A stretch of 64,000 bases of DNA from Modestobacter marinus. GTDB taxonomy: Bacteria > Actinomycetota > Actinomycetes > Mycobacteriales > Geodermatophilaceae. Made by a program: the position numbers and the translations under genes. The stretch covers positions 1 through 64,000 of the forward strand of contig NZ_JABGCH010000008.1 in the NCBI RefSeq assembly GCF_019799945.1, written 5' to 3'. The notes under the pieces are model-generated. The model was given only the letters and a program-made list of their open reading frames with translations. It was not told the DNA's origin and did no database searches. Positions within the stretch are counted from its first letter, which is position 1. Every line of letters begins with the position of its first letter. Positions 9,401-16,825 of the stretch are shown here, piece after piece.

Positions 9401-9494
9401 AAGGCTGGAGGCTGAGGCGGGATACGGCCGACCGGGGCCCATGGAACTCGTGCGCCTGGTCGTGAGAACGGTAGGTCCGGACGGTCCCGCATGA
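6486..9494 (+). CDS. Trypsin-like protease fused to STAND NTPase and TPR repeats
   Basis: A 1002-residue multidomain protein. Residues 1-230 form a trypsin-like domain with an intact triad: TAAH (H38), ADVAVL (D85) and GMSGAA (S176). No signal peptide precedes it, so it acts inside the cell. A STAND-type NTPase follows, with LGREQEL at its start, Walker A GAGGAGKS (K308) and Walker B LLVVDDAD. Residues about 700-980 are TPR repeats of 44 residues (LNNLSNRLADLGRAEDALTA and variants), several nearly identical at DNA level. The likely model is ligand sensing by the TPR array, NTP-dependent switching, then protease activation against a cellular or phage target. GGAGG before the ATG supports the start. 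The TRYPCO2 gene just upstream is its usual companion. A relic of a homologous TPR tail lies at about 42.9 kb. Confidence 0.92.
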   Translation: MDVGRVIELYAPPAPTRAAGEVGSGYRLTEQLVLTAAHVVAGLPVAAPDAPVLDTLEPAGVCQARPIGHADWLPAVVVWRNEAADVAVLRLTANAPRLPPAGPAPRWGRMEGTEPIAVSAVGFPWAQERPNRVRDTEHLYGFLAPAAQLKSGQLAVTVLTSPPTERNSGSPWAGMSGAALFAGPFLIGVVVVDPGRFGTDRVVAAAVAPLLADPALIALLGPSAAIVTPMGPRLRLALTADTSLAVMPPYRPPTAWLGTRQPARLLLPEYGIVPFLGREQELQTLQAWCLNGPSRPLRLLLGAGGAGKSRLAAEVCVRMAGHGWQAGLADPDTPGGRVELTFDRATLLVVDDADLHGRLLEALVRILGYWPPDAPPVRLLLLARHTAGWWAILNQRTDHLTDDLAEESLALMEGELPDSERATHHLQALTAFTRHVPNPADAAERTAPDLTDAAFANPLLVHMTALLTAASAEVPTTGNAVRERVLDAVLDWERARWAETFPSDVPTGGATTRQQAVAAATLLAPPDEAATTALLTLIRDFSDAAVGARAAVATWLHELYPGAGPPWISPLRPDLLTEQLLTTCPDLADLVLPGYDRLTADDRAPGGAQVAQLLTELTRAATRPPVHQALDRLLATRLPDLLTTALADPAGQLPDLLSRALALAPQPQSAAAQVARLPQRSIGLAALAVTLTAQAVAAYRDLAVTDPDTHTPTLATSLNHLSVRLADLGRAEDALTAIDEAVTLRRRLAATHPDAYTPDLARSLNNLSNRLADLGRAEDALTAIDEAVTTYRTLTAAQPDAYTPDLAGSLNNLSNRLADLGRTEDALTAIEEAVTLRRRLAATQPDAFTPALARSLHNLSNQLADLGRAGDALTAIEEAVTLRRRLAATQPDAFTSDLASSLQTFAYVLAELGRDRDALAADEEAVTLYRGLNTRHLDRYRDALTTALRNLAIGLRTLGRDAEAEQTKREAARLEAEAGYGRPGPMELVRLVVRTVGPDGPA

Positions 9495-9716
9495 TCTTGG
9501 TCTGAGGGGGTTCCCGTACTGCTGCAAGCCGCGGCCAGTGCCGGCGGCCCCAGTGCACTCGCACGTGCGCGAACCCGACCGGACGGACGGGGCCTCCGAC
9601 ATGTACCCAGCCGGAGGCGGACATCGCGCTACGGCAGGGGGGACCAAGCGCTGAGTTCGTGGCCTTCGTAGGCGAGCACGCAGTGCGTCAGAGAGCTACT
9701 GGAGCACTGAGCAGCG

Positions 9717-9759
9717 AAAAGCCGGGGGCCACCGCTGTCCGCGGTGGCCCCCGGCTTTT
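9717..9759 (-). terminator. Strong hairpin terminator after tmRNA
   Basis: A perfect 19-base stem (9717-9735 with 9741-9759) around a 5-base loop (TGTCC). It ends in TTTT on both strands, so it can terminate in both directions. It lies 43 bases past the 3' end of the tmRNA gene and 222 bases after the trypsin-STAND gene. Confidence 0.9.
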
Positions 9760-9802
9760 GGCCAACGAGGGTGCTGGCTTGTCGCCAGCATCCCGGGGTG
9801 GG

Positions 9803-10176
9803 TGGAGGTGGCGGGAATCGAACCCGCGTCCTACGACGCATCACCAGGGCTTCTCCGAGCGCAGTCCGCTCTGTCTCTGCTCGACCCCACCGATCACGCG
9901 AACGAGTCGGTGTGACGGGCCCAGCCGCTGTGAGGTGTCCCATGCGCGTCCGCGGCCGGCACGCACGGTGAGTCATCTAGCTGATGCCAGGGTCCGGGCC
10001 GATGACGAACCCGGGCTGACAGACCCGCCTACGCTGCTATCAGGCAGCGAGGGCGAAGTCGCGCTGACTGGAGTCGGCGCTTGTGTTGTTTGCAACGCGT
10101 GGTTAACGAGCTCATCGTTGCCTTCCTCGGCTCGCTTCCCCTGGTCACCCGACCGCAGTCGAGACCATTCACCCCC
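9803..10176 (-). ncRNA. ssrA: tmRNA (ssrA)
   Basis: Read on the minus strand, the gene starts GGGGGTGAATGGTCTCGAC and ends with a T-arm (GCGGGTTCGATTCCCGC) and CACCTCCACCA. The first seven bases pair with CACCTCC near the 3' end (one G-U pair), forming the tRNA-like acceptor stem; CCA is encoded. The tag frame resumes at GCA (10093-10091) and reads ANNTSADSSQRDFALAA, then TGA TAG; the ALAA end is the classical proteolysis signal. Length is 374 nt, normal for the family. With SmpB (17.7-18.2 kb) it rescues ribosomes stalled on broken mRNA. The tRNA-like end could be mistaken for a tRNA gene. Confidence 0.97.
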
Positions 10177-10245
10177 TGTGTAGTTGTGCGTCCAGTCTAA
10201 CTGGCCCCGCCACCTGGTTGTTCCGCGCCGCGCAGCGGGTGCCTC

Positions 10246-11385
10246 CTAGATCCAGTCGCGGCGCTTGAAGACCAGGTACAGGACGACGCTGACCGCCAGC
10301 ATCGCCACCAGCGCGGCCGGGTAGCCCAGCCGCCAGTGCAACTCGGGCATGTGGTCGAAGTTCATGCCGTACACGGTGCCGACCAGGGTCGGGGCGAAGA
10401 GGATGGCCGCCCACGCGGAGATCTTCTTGACCTCCTCGCCCTGGGCGATGCTCGCCTCGGTGAGCTCGCGGATCTCGTCGTTCTGCCGCTGGGCGACCAG
10501 CGTCGCGTTGACGGTGAGGATGTCGCGCAGCTGCAGCCGGAAGCCCTCGACCCGCTCGGTCACCTGGGTCACGTGGTCGGCGACGTCCCTCAGGTAGCTC
10601 TGCAGGTCCTCACCGACCCCGTACTTCTCGAAGCCGGCGGTGATCGCGGCGAGGATCCCGGTCAGCGGCTGGGCGGCCCGCTGGAAGTCCACGACCTCCT
10701 GGGACAGCTCGTAGATGCGCCGGGACACCTGCGGGTCACCGCGGAAGACCTCGACCTCGATCTCGTCGATGTCGTTCTCCAGGCCGGCGACCACCGGGGC
10801 GTACCCGTCGACGACGGCGTCCAGGATGGCGTAGAGCACCGCCTCGCTCCCCCGGGCCAGCAGCTCCGGGTCGCTCTCCAGCCGGCGCCGCACCCGGGAG
10901 AGGTCCGGCGACTCGCTGTGCCGCACGGTGATGACGAAGTCCTTGCCCAGGAACAGGTGCAGCTCGCCGAAGTCGACCTCCTCCACGGCGTCGAGGTACC
11001 GGGCGGCCTTGAGGACGACGAACAGCGTGTCGCCGTACCGCTCGAACTTCGGCCGCTGGTGGGCCTTGATCGCGTCCTCGACGGCGAGCTCGGGCAGTCC
11101 GTACTGCTCGGCCAGTTCCCCCAGCTCGCCGGGCTCGGGCCGGTACAGGCCCAGCCACACCATCCGGTCGTCGAACCCCTCGGTCAGCCACTCGTGGCTC
11201 TCGGCCGGCGAGGCCGGGGTCGCGATCCGCCGTCCGGCCGCGTAGACCGCGTTGTCGACCAGCCGCGACCGGGGTGCCGGCTCGGGCGTGGTCGCCTCGG
11301 GCAGCCGGGGCACGAGCACCGGGCGGGGGCGGCGGGTGAGGGTGGACAGTGCGGCGCGCGGGGTGCTGCGGCGGCGGTCGGTCAC
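10246..11385 (-). CDS. corA: CorA-type magnesium/cobalt transporter
   Basis: A 379-residue inner-membrane divalent-cation channel of the CorA family. The long N-terminal part is the cytoplasmic alpha/beta and helical funnel. The C-terminus has the two expected membrane helices: the first ends in the signature YGMNF, the second is YPAALVAMLAVSVVLYLV followed by a basic KRRDW tail. GMN is the selectivity motif. The first ~60 residues are an Arg/Pro-rich extension, so a later start is possible. It stands alone, after the tmRNA in reverse orientation. Confidence 0.93.
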   Translation of the reverse strand: MTDRRRSTPRAALSTLTRRPRPVLVPRLPEATTPEPAPRSRLVDNAVYAAGRRIATPASPAESHEWLTEGFDDRMVWLGLYRPEPGELGELAEQYGLPELAVEDAIKAHQRPKFERYGDTLFVVLKAARYLDAVEEVDFGELHLFLGKDFVITVRHSESPDLSRVRRRLESDPELLARGSEAVLYAILDAVVDGYAPVVAGLENDIDEIEVEVFRGDPQVSRRIYELSQEVVDFQRAAQPLTGILAAITAGFEKYGVGEDLQSYLRDVADHVTQVTERVEGFRLQLRDILTVNATLVAQRQNDEIRELTEASIAQGEEVKKISAWAAILFAPTLVGTVYGMNFDHMPELHWRLGYPAALVAMLAVSVVLYLVFKRRDWI

Positions 11386-11634
11386 GACGGACTCCCGGAG
11401 GGACGCAGAGGTGGGGACGTCGAGGAGGTCCCCGCACGCAGCACCCCGACCGGATCGGACGTCGACCGGGGCGTCAGCGGGAGGGGACCTCGGGACTGTG
11501 ACTGGGGGGCTCGGTGCGCATCGTCCCGGTCACCTCCCGACGTCCCTGGGCTCCGCCCACTCCGCGGGCCGTCGACCATCGTGACACGCCGGGGAACGAC
11601 GGCGCACGCCCGCTCCCCCGCACGGGCGGGTCGG

Positions 11635-12501
11635 TCAGCGGCCGGCGAGCAGCCCGGCCGGGAAGGCGCCGTTCTCCAGCACTCGGCCGGTCAGCACGCG
11701 GGCGAGCTCGCCGACCCGCTCGGTGCGCTCCACGCCCAGGGCGGCGAACGGCGCCGCGGACAGCTCGTCGGTCTCCCGCTCGACCGCCGTCCGCAGCCGG
11801 ACGCCGTCCTCCGTCAGCGCGCCGTCGGCGACCAGACCCCGCCGGGTCAGCGCGGCGGTGGCCGCGTCCCACTCCTCGTCGGACCAACCGCGGGTCGCCT
11901 GGGCGGCCGGCCGGGTGAAGCCGCGCCCGGTGATCGTGTGGGTGACCAGCGCCTCGAGTCCGGAGAGCCCGAACCGCAGCAGGCCGGCGACGTGGCCGTC
12001 GCCGCGGTGCTCCCGCAGCAGGCTGACCGCGTGCCAGAGCCGCAGCACCGGATCGGCCGGCCAGGGCAGGTCGGCGTGCGCCGCGTACAGCGGCCGCCCC
12101 TCCGGCGTCAGCGCACCGCACGCCTCCTGGAGCAGAGCCGCGAGCTCGGCCACCTCCTGGGCCACGCCGTCGCCGAGCAGCCGGGTCAGCGACGCGCGCG
12201 CGGCCTCGTGCCGGGCCGCGAGCACCTGCTCGGGCGAGGCGAGCGTCCAGGCCCGCGGGATGTGCCGGGCCACCAGCGCGGGCGCGAAGTTGGAGAAGGT
12301 CGCCGTCACGACGCCGGGGCCCACCGCGCCCATGGGAGCGGCCCGGCCGGCGAAGTACACCATCCGCCCGGGCCGCAGGCCGGTCGCCGTCAGGTGCTCC
12401 TCCAGCTCGGGGGCGAAGTAGACGTGCGAGTGCAGCGGCTCCAGGCGCCGGTGCACGCGGCTGACCAGCCGCAGGTCGGGGAACGGCTCGGCGCGGGTCA
12501 C
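11635..12501 (-). CDS. SCO6745-family (helix-turn-helix-like) protein
   Basis: A 288-residue protein resembling the actinobacterial SCO6745 family. It has an N-terminal RRLEPLHSHVYFAPE-type motif, a conserved central segment with YFAGRAAPMG and TFSNFAP, and a C-terminal winged-helix-like part (DAATAALTRRGLVADGALTEDG). I chose the GTG at 12501 because conserved similarity begins about 15 residues later. Upstream ATGs at 12534/12537 fall inside the ArsR operator palindrome. It is divergent from the ArsR-SRPBCC gene, so it may share its control. Function is not established. Confidence 0.7.
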   Translation of the reverse strand: MTRAEPFPDLRLVSRVHRRLEPLHSHVYFAPELEEHLTATGLRPGRMVYFAGRAAPMGAVGPGVVTATFSNFAPALVARHIPRAWTLASPEQVLAARHEAARASLTRLLGDGVAQEVAELAALLQEACGALTPEGRPLYAAHADLPWPADPVLRLWHAVSLLREHRGDGHVAGLLRFGLSGLEALVTHTITGRGFTRPAAQATRGWSDEEWDAATAALTRRGLVADGALTEDGVRLRTAVERETDELSAAPFAALGVERTERVGELARVLTGRVLENGAFPAGLLAGR

Positions 12502-12533
12502 CCGCCGACCGTAGCGGGCGACGGGCTCTTGCA

Positions 12534-12557
12534 TCATGCAGGCAAATGCCTGCATGA
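12534..12557. promoter_or_regulatory. 24-bp perfect palindrome, likely ArsR-family operator
   Basis: TCATGCAGGCA and its exact complement TGCCTGCATGA are separated by AA. It lies 8 bases upstream of the GTG of the ArsR-SRPBCC gene and 33 bases upstream of the divergent SCO6745-type gene. Position and symmetry fit an autoregulatory operator for a dimeric winged-helix repressor controlling both genes. Confidence 0.75.
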
Positions 12558-12564
12558 TTCCCCC

Positions 12565-13380
12565 GTGCCGGAAGACCTCAGGGCGGTGTTCAAGGCACTG
12601 GCCGACCCGACCCGGCGTCAGCTGCTCGACCGGCTGCACGAGCGGAACGGCCAGACCCTCGGCGAGCTCTGCGGCTCTCTGGCGATGGCCCGGCAGTCGG
12701 CGTCCCAGCACCTCGCCGTCCTGGAGTCGGCGAACCTGATCAGCACCGTCTGGCACGGCCGGGAGAAGTTGCACTACCTCAACCCCGTTCCGCTGCACGA
12801 GATCCAGGAGCGGTGGATCGACAAGTTCGAGACGCCCCGACTGCGCGTCCTCAGCGCCGTCCGGCACAGAGCCGAGGAGCAGCACATGACCACCCCGCCC
12901 ACCTACATCTACGTCACCTACGTCCGGGCCACGCCCGAGCAGGTCTGGGAAGCACTCACCAGCGCCGACCTCACCGCCCGGTTCTGGGGGCACCGCAACG
13001 AGTCCGACTGGCAGCCGGGCTCGACCTGGCAGCACGTGCGCACCGACGGCTCGGGCATCGCGGACGTCACGGGCACGGTGCTCGAGGCCCGGCCTCCGGA
13101 ACGCCTCGTGCTGACCTTCCCGGGTTCGGACGAGCAGCGCGACGGCAGCCCGTCGCGGGTGACGTTCACGATCGAGCGCCACCAGGACATCGTCCGGATC
13201 ACCGTGCGGCACGAGGACCTGCCGACCGAGTCCGACCTGGAGGCCGTGTCCGCCGGCTGGCCCGCCGTCCTGGCCAACCTAAAATCCCTGCTGGAGACCG
13301 GCGACGTCCTCCCCCAGGCGCCCTGGGAGATGCACGCCGACCTCCGCGACGCGCAGCTGACCCGGAACGACCCGAGCTGA
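12565..13380 (+). CDS. ArsR-family regulator fused to SRPBCC (AHSA1-like) domain
   Basis: A 271-residue protein. Residues 1-95 are an ArsR-type winged helix (ALADPTRRQLLDRL, then the recognition helix ARQSASQHLAVLE). Residues about 108-255 are an AHSA1/SRPBCC ligand-binding fold (YVRATPEQVWEALTSADLTA; GHRNESDWQPGS; VTFTIERH). These two modules are usually separate neighbouring genes. Here the frame runs through without a stop, with an in-frame ATG at 12886 preceded by GAGGAG that could also yield the SRPBCC part alone. No metal-binding Cys pair is seen in the HTH, so this is the SdpR-like/generic ArsR type. The palindrome just upstream suggests autoregulation. Confidence 0.88.
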   Translation: MPEDLRAVFKALADPTRRQLLDRLHERNGQTLGELCGSLAMARQSASQHLAVLESANLISTVWHGREKLHYLNPVPLHEIQERWIDKFETPRLRVLSAVRHRAEEQHMTTPPTYIYVTYVRATPEQVWEALTSADLTARFWGHRNESDWQPGSTWQHVRTDGSGIADVTGTVLEARPPERLVLTFPGSDEQRDGSPSRVTFTIERHQDIVRITVRHEDLPTESDLEAVSAGWPAVLANLKSLLETGDVLPQAPWEMHADLRDAQLTRNDPS

Positions 13381-13402
13381 CGCGGAGGGCCGCGGGTCGC
13401 GC

Positions 13403-14332
13403 TCAGCGCTCGGTTGCGTCGGTGTCCTCGTGCGCCGGGACGGCGTCGGGCAGCGGATGGAGCGCGACCTCGCCGTCCCGGAGGGCCTCGCGGAAACCGT
13501 CGACGTCGGGGTACACCGTGCTGCGCCGCCGGTTCAGCGCGGTCAGGTGCTCCTTGACCTTCCTCTTGATGCGGGCCGGGATCACGACCGCGCAGAACGG
13601 CACCCGGGCCGGGCGGCCGGCACCGCGCTCCTCCGGGGCGAACAGGCCCGCGAGCCGCGCCGGGCCGGGGGGCTCCCCGGTCGGCAGGGGCACCCCGTCG
13701 ACGCCGGGCAGGGCAGGTCCCAGCGGCACCGCGGCCGACAGGAACAGCCCCTCCTGCGCCCGCATCCGGGCGCTCGGCCGGGTGGGCCGGACGAGGAAGG
13801 GCGCTGCCCTCCTCGCCGAGACGGCCAGGGCGAGCCGCAGCGACCAGTCCAGCGGGTCCGACGGGAGCCCGACGGTGTCGTAGGTGGGGGCGTCGGTGAC
13901 GTCGAAGGCGAACAGGACGCCAGCCTCGTCGCCGCCCTCGCAGGCCAACCACAGCGCCGTCATCGGGTTGTGCGTGACGTCCAGGAGGCGGGTCGGCACG
14001 CCGTGCTGCTGCAGGTGGGCGAGCAGGTGCAGATCCGACGCGGGCGGCCCCAGCTCCCGCGCCAGCCCCCACTCCCGGGCCTCGCGCAGCACCGCGAGCT
14101 CGCGCCGGCGCAGCTCCAGCTCGGTGGGCAGCGGCTCGGACTCGTCGATGATCAGGTCGCGCAGCAGCGACGACCGCAGCCGGTGGGAGCGGTCGCTGCT
14201 CCCCCGCCACACGTACCGCCGGCCGGCGGCGAGCGAGACGATCCGGTTGACGGCCCGGAAGGCCTGGTCCTGGGTCTTGACGCCGTACCCCCAGCCGCTG
14301 GTGGTCCAGCGGGGGTCGGCCTGGTCGTCCAC
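13403..14332 (-). CDS. FRG domain-containing protein
   Basis: A 309-residue protein with an FRG domain: YVWRGSSD (WRG at residues 42-44) stands for the F/W-R-G signature. LLAHLQQHGVPTRLLDVTHNP and ALWLACEGG are the family's conserved core. The C-terminal part (VPFCAVVIPARIKRKVKEHL) also matches. FRG proteins are found in phages and defence-related loci; the activity is not established. The GTG start at 14332 has AGGAGG about a dozen bases upstream. It is convergent with the ArsR gene and followed upstream by a GNAT gene in the same direction. Confidence 0.82.
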   Translation of the reverse strand: MDDQADPRWTTSGWGYGVKTQDQAFRAVNRIVSLAAGRRYVWRGSSDRSHRLRSSLLRDLIIDESEPLPTELELRRRELAVLREAREWGLARELGPPASDLHLLAHLQQHGVPTRLLDVTHNPMTALWLACEGGDEAGVLFAFDVTDAPTYDTVGLPSDPLDWSLRLALAVSARRAAPFLVRPTRPSARMRAQEGLFLSAAVPLGPALPGVDGVPLPTGEPPGPARLAGLFAPEERGAGRPARVPFCAVVIPARIKRKVKEHLTALNRRRSTVYPDVDGFREALRDGEVALHPLPDAVPAHEDTDATER

Positions 14333-14436
14333 GGCGATGGGGGTCCCTCCTGCCTGCGTCCAGCGGTCGCCGTGAGCATGCCGCCGGGCACTGACAGCTT
14401 CCGCCGTGGAGCCAGGCCGCGGACCCGGGACGGCTG

Positions 14437-15426
14437 TCAGGCCGGCGGAGACACGTCGCGCACCCAGGAGACGCGGGTGCGCTGGGTGACGAAGCCCAGC
14501 CCCTCGTACAGGCCGACCGCGCCGCTGCCGTTCTCGCTGTCGACCTGCAGGGCGGCGACCTGGCAGTCGTGCCCGGCGGCCAGGCGCAGCGCCTCGGTGA
14601 TCGTCGCCTTCGCGATCCCCCGCCCGCGCGCGTGCGGCAGCACCCCGATCTGCCCGAGGTAGGTCTCGCGGTCGCCGGTCGCCTCGGTGGTCGCCTCGGA
14701 CACGTAGGCGAGCACGTAGCCGAGGACGGCGCCGTCCTCGATCGCGAGGACGGAGAGGTCGGGTCGGAAGCTCCGCTGCCCGGTGAACAGCACCTGCCAG
14801 GAGGCGGCGTCCCGCTCGCTGGAGCCGTAGTGCCCGGAGAAGGCGGCGTTGTGCGCGCGGCGCACCTCGTCGTCCCGGTCGAAGGTGAACGGCACCAGCC
14901 GGACGCCGGGCACCGCCGGCGTCGCGGGCAGCCCGGTCAGCGGCCGGGCCATCTGGGAGAACCAGCGCTGCGGGGTGAGGCCGGCGTGGCGCACCAGCGC
15001 CTCGGCCGTCCCCATCGTGGCGAACACCGAGACGGTCAGCCGGGCAGGCGCCTCGGGGTGCCGCTCGGCGTGCACCTGCGCGCCGCGCGCGAGCTGCCAC
15101 GCCAGCAGGGCGCGGCCGATCCCCCGGCCTCGCCGGTCGGGGTGCACGCAGCCCTCCAGGTACACCGTGAAGGCGTCGCGGAAGGTCGGCGGCGCGACCA
15201 CCGCGGCGAGGGCGACGACCTCGCCGTCCGGGGTCTGCACCAGGAGGCTGTCCCGCGTCAGGTCGACCAGGTCGTTGACCCACCAGTCGGCCAGGCCCTC
15301 GGCGCTCTCGTGCTCCCCGGTGTCGTCGACCACCTCCGCGGCGGCGAGCAGGTCGGCCGCGGCCGCCATGTCGTCGGCCCGCATGGGGCGGGCGGTCAGG
15401 CCGGCGGGCAGGGAGAGCTCGGGCAC
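14437..15426 (-). CDS. GNAT family N-acetyltransferase (tandem GNAT domains)
   Basis: A 329-residue protein with two GNAT folds. The N-terminal domain carries GCVHPDRRGRGIGRALL, an acetyl-CoA pyrophosphate loop. The C-terminal one carries GQIGVLPHARGRGIAKATI and ends with LYEGLGFVTQRTRVSW. Both loops look functional, unlike many tandem GNATs in which one is degenerate. The substrate cannot be told. The GTG start at 15426 is the first in-frame start consistent with the beginning of domain 1; no clear ribosome site, so the mRNA may be leaderless. Confidence 0.87.
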   Translation of the reverse strand: MPELSLPAGLTARPMRADDMAAAADLLAAAEVVDDTGEHESAEGLADWWVNDLVDLTRDSLLVQTPDGEVVALAAVVAPPTFRDAFTVYLEGCVHPDRRGRGIGRALLAWQLARGAQVHAERHPEAPARLTVSVFATMGTAEALVRHAGLTPQRWFSQMARPLTGLPATPAVPGVRLVPFTFDRDDEVRRAHNAAFSGHYGSSERDAASWQVLFTGQRSFRPDLSVLAIEDGAVLGYVLAYVSEATTEATGDRETYLGQIGVLPHARGRGIAKATITEALRLAAGHDCQVAALQVDSENGSGAVGLYEGLGFVTQRTRVSWVRDVSPPA

Positions 15427-15594
15427 GAGGACGAAGGCTAGGGGCCACAGGACGGCGTCGCGAACCGGATTCCCGGGCCGACAGCCGGTCGCCGCCGCGC
15501 CGTCCTCCCCGCGCAGGCAGGCCAGGGCGTTGCGCCCGCGCACACCCGGTCGGACCATCGCCCGCGCACGGGGGACCACCGAGAGGAGGCAACC

Positions 15595-15921
15595 GTGCCC
15601 CGATTCCTGCTCATCGCGGACTACACCGCCCAGGGTGCCCAGGGCTTGATGAGCGCCGGTGGCTCGGCCCGGAAGACGGCGGTGGAGAAGGCCGTCACCG
15701 GCCTGGGCGGGCGCCTCGAGACGTTCGACTTCGCCTTCGGCGGGGACGACGTCTACACGATCATCGACATGCCCGACCAGGAGTCCATGGCGTCGCTGGC
15801 CCTGACCGTCCGCGGCACCGGCGCCGTCGAGGTCCGCACGGTCGTCCTGCTCACGCCCGAGCAGCTGGACCGCGCGTCCCAGCTGCGTCCGGACTACACG
15901 CCTCCGGGGCAGACCGGCTGA
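15595..15921 (+). CDS. GYD domain-containing protein
   Basis: A 108-residue single-domain protein of the GYD family: MPRFLLIADYTAQGAQGL at the N-terminus, a central GLGGRLETFDFAFGGDDVY, and LLTPEQLDRA at the end. These are small dimeric alpha-beta proteins of the ferredoxin-like type with no assigned reaction. The GTG start has GAGGAGG seven bases upstream. The stop is back to back with the stop of the convergent amidohydrolase gene (TGATCA), leaving no space for a terminator. Confidence 0.87.
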   Translation: MPRFLLIADYTAQGAQGLMSAGGSARKTAVEKAVTGLGGRLETFDFAFGGDDVYTIIDMPDQESMASLALTVRGTGAVEVRTVVLLTPEQLDRASQLRPDYTPPGQTG

Positions 15922-16815
15922 TCAGGCCGCGAGGTCGAACAGCCGGGCCCCGTTCTCCCACACCACTGCGCGCAGCCAGTCGGCACCCAGCCTGAGCCGC
16001 TGCAGCGCGGCCAGCTGGTGCCAGTACGGGTACGGGATGGCCGGGAAGTCGCTGCCCAGCACGACCTTGTCCCGCAGCGCGCCCAGCTGCGGAAGCAGCT
16101 CGCGGTCGAAGGGCATCAGCTGCTCGATGAAGTCGGTGGCGAACATCGTGGTGTCCAGGTGCACGCGCTCGTACCGCTCGGCGAGGTCGAGGAAGGCGGC
16201 GTACTCCGGCATGCCGAGGTGGGCGATCACCAGCTGCAGCCGCGGGAAGCGCTCCAGCAGGCCGCTCATCGGCGCCGGCCCGGTGTGCACACCGGGCCGC
16301 GGCCCGGACCCGCAGTGGATGACCACCGGTGTCCCGGTCTCCTCCAGCCGCGCCCACACCGCGTCGAGCAGCGGGTCGCGCGGGTCGAACCTGCCCACCT
16401 GCACGTGCACCTTGAACACCCGGCTCCCGGCGTCCAGCGCCGCGGCCACGTAGGCCGGCGCCTCCGGCTCCGGGAAGAAGGTCGCGGACTGCAGCACCTG
16501 CAGGTGCTGCGCGGCGAAGGCGGCCGCCTCGTCGTTGAGCCAGGGGGCCATACCGGGCTTGTGCGGGTACGGCAGCGTCGGGAACGCGCGGACGCCGAGC
16601 CGGTCGAGGACGGCGAGCCGCTCGTCCACCGGCAGCGCGTAGGTGACCGGCCACGGTCGGCCGTAGTTGCGCTCGCCGTCGGCGAAGTACCGCCACACCT
16701 TGGCCTGCACCCGCTCGGGCAGGAAGTGCACGTGCACGTCGACCAGCCCGGGCACACCGAGCTCACGCCACCAGCGCGGGACGTCGTCGTCCGAGACCGG
16801 CGGCGCCGGAGTCAC
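15922..16815 (-). CDS. Amidohydrolase family protein
   Basis: A 297-residue TIM-barrel metal-dependent hydrolase of the amidohydrolase-2 group. DVHVHFLP is the HxH metal motif at about residue 27. VVIHCGSGP and LVIAHLGMPEY supply further His ligands. The C-terminal VVLGSDFPAIPY supplies the catalytic Asp. Members include decarboxylases and lactonases; the substrate is not predictable. It lies 10 bases downstream of the NADP-dependent oxidoreductase gene in the same direction, so both belong to the smpB transcription unit. Confidence 0.88.
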   Translation of the reverse strand: MTPAPPVSDDDVPRWWRELGVPGLVDVHVHFLPERVQAKVWRYFADGERNYGRPWPVTYALPVDERLAVLDRLGVRAFPTLPYPHKPGMAPWLNDEAAAFAAQHLQVLQSATFFPEPEAPAYVAAALDAGSRVFKVHVQVGRFDPRDPLLDAVWARLEETGTPVVIHCGSGPRPGVHTGPAPMSGLLERFPRLQLVIAHLGMPEYAAFLDLAERYERVHLDTTMFATDFIEQLMPFDRELLPQLGALRDKVVLGSDFPAIPYPYWHQLAALQRLRLGADWLRAVVWENGARLFDLAA

Positions 16816-16825
16816 AGCGTCGTCT

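Noticed and set aside
9803-9850. tRNA gene suggested by T-arm and acceptor stem sequence
   Set aside because: It is the tRNA-like end of tmRNA: the 5' half is 330 bases away and a tag frame ending ALAA lies between.
10336-12564. Long upstream extension of the ArsR-SRPBCC frame
   Set aside because: It runs antisense through corA and the SCO6745 gene; the ArsR domain begins at the GTG at 12565.
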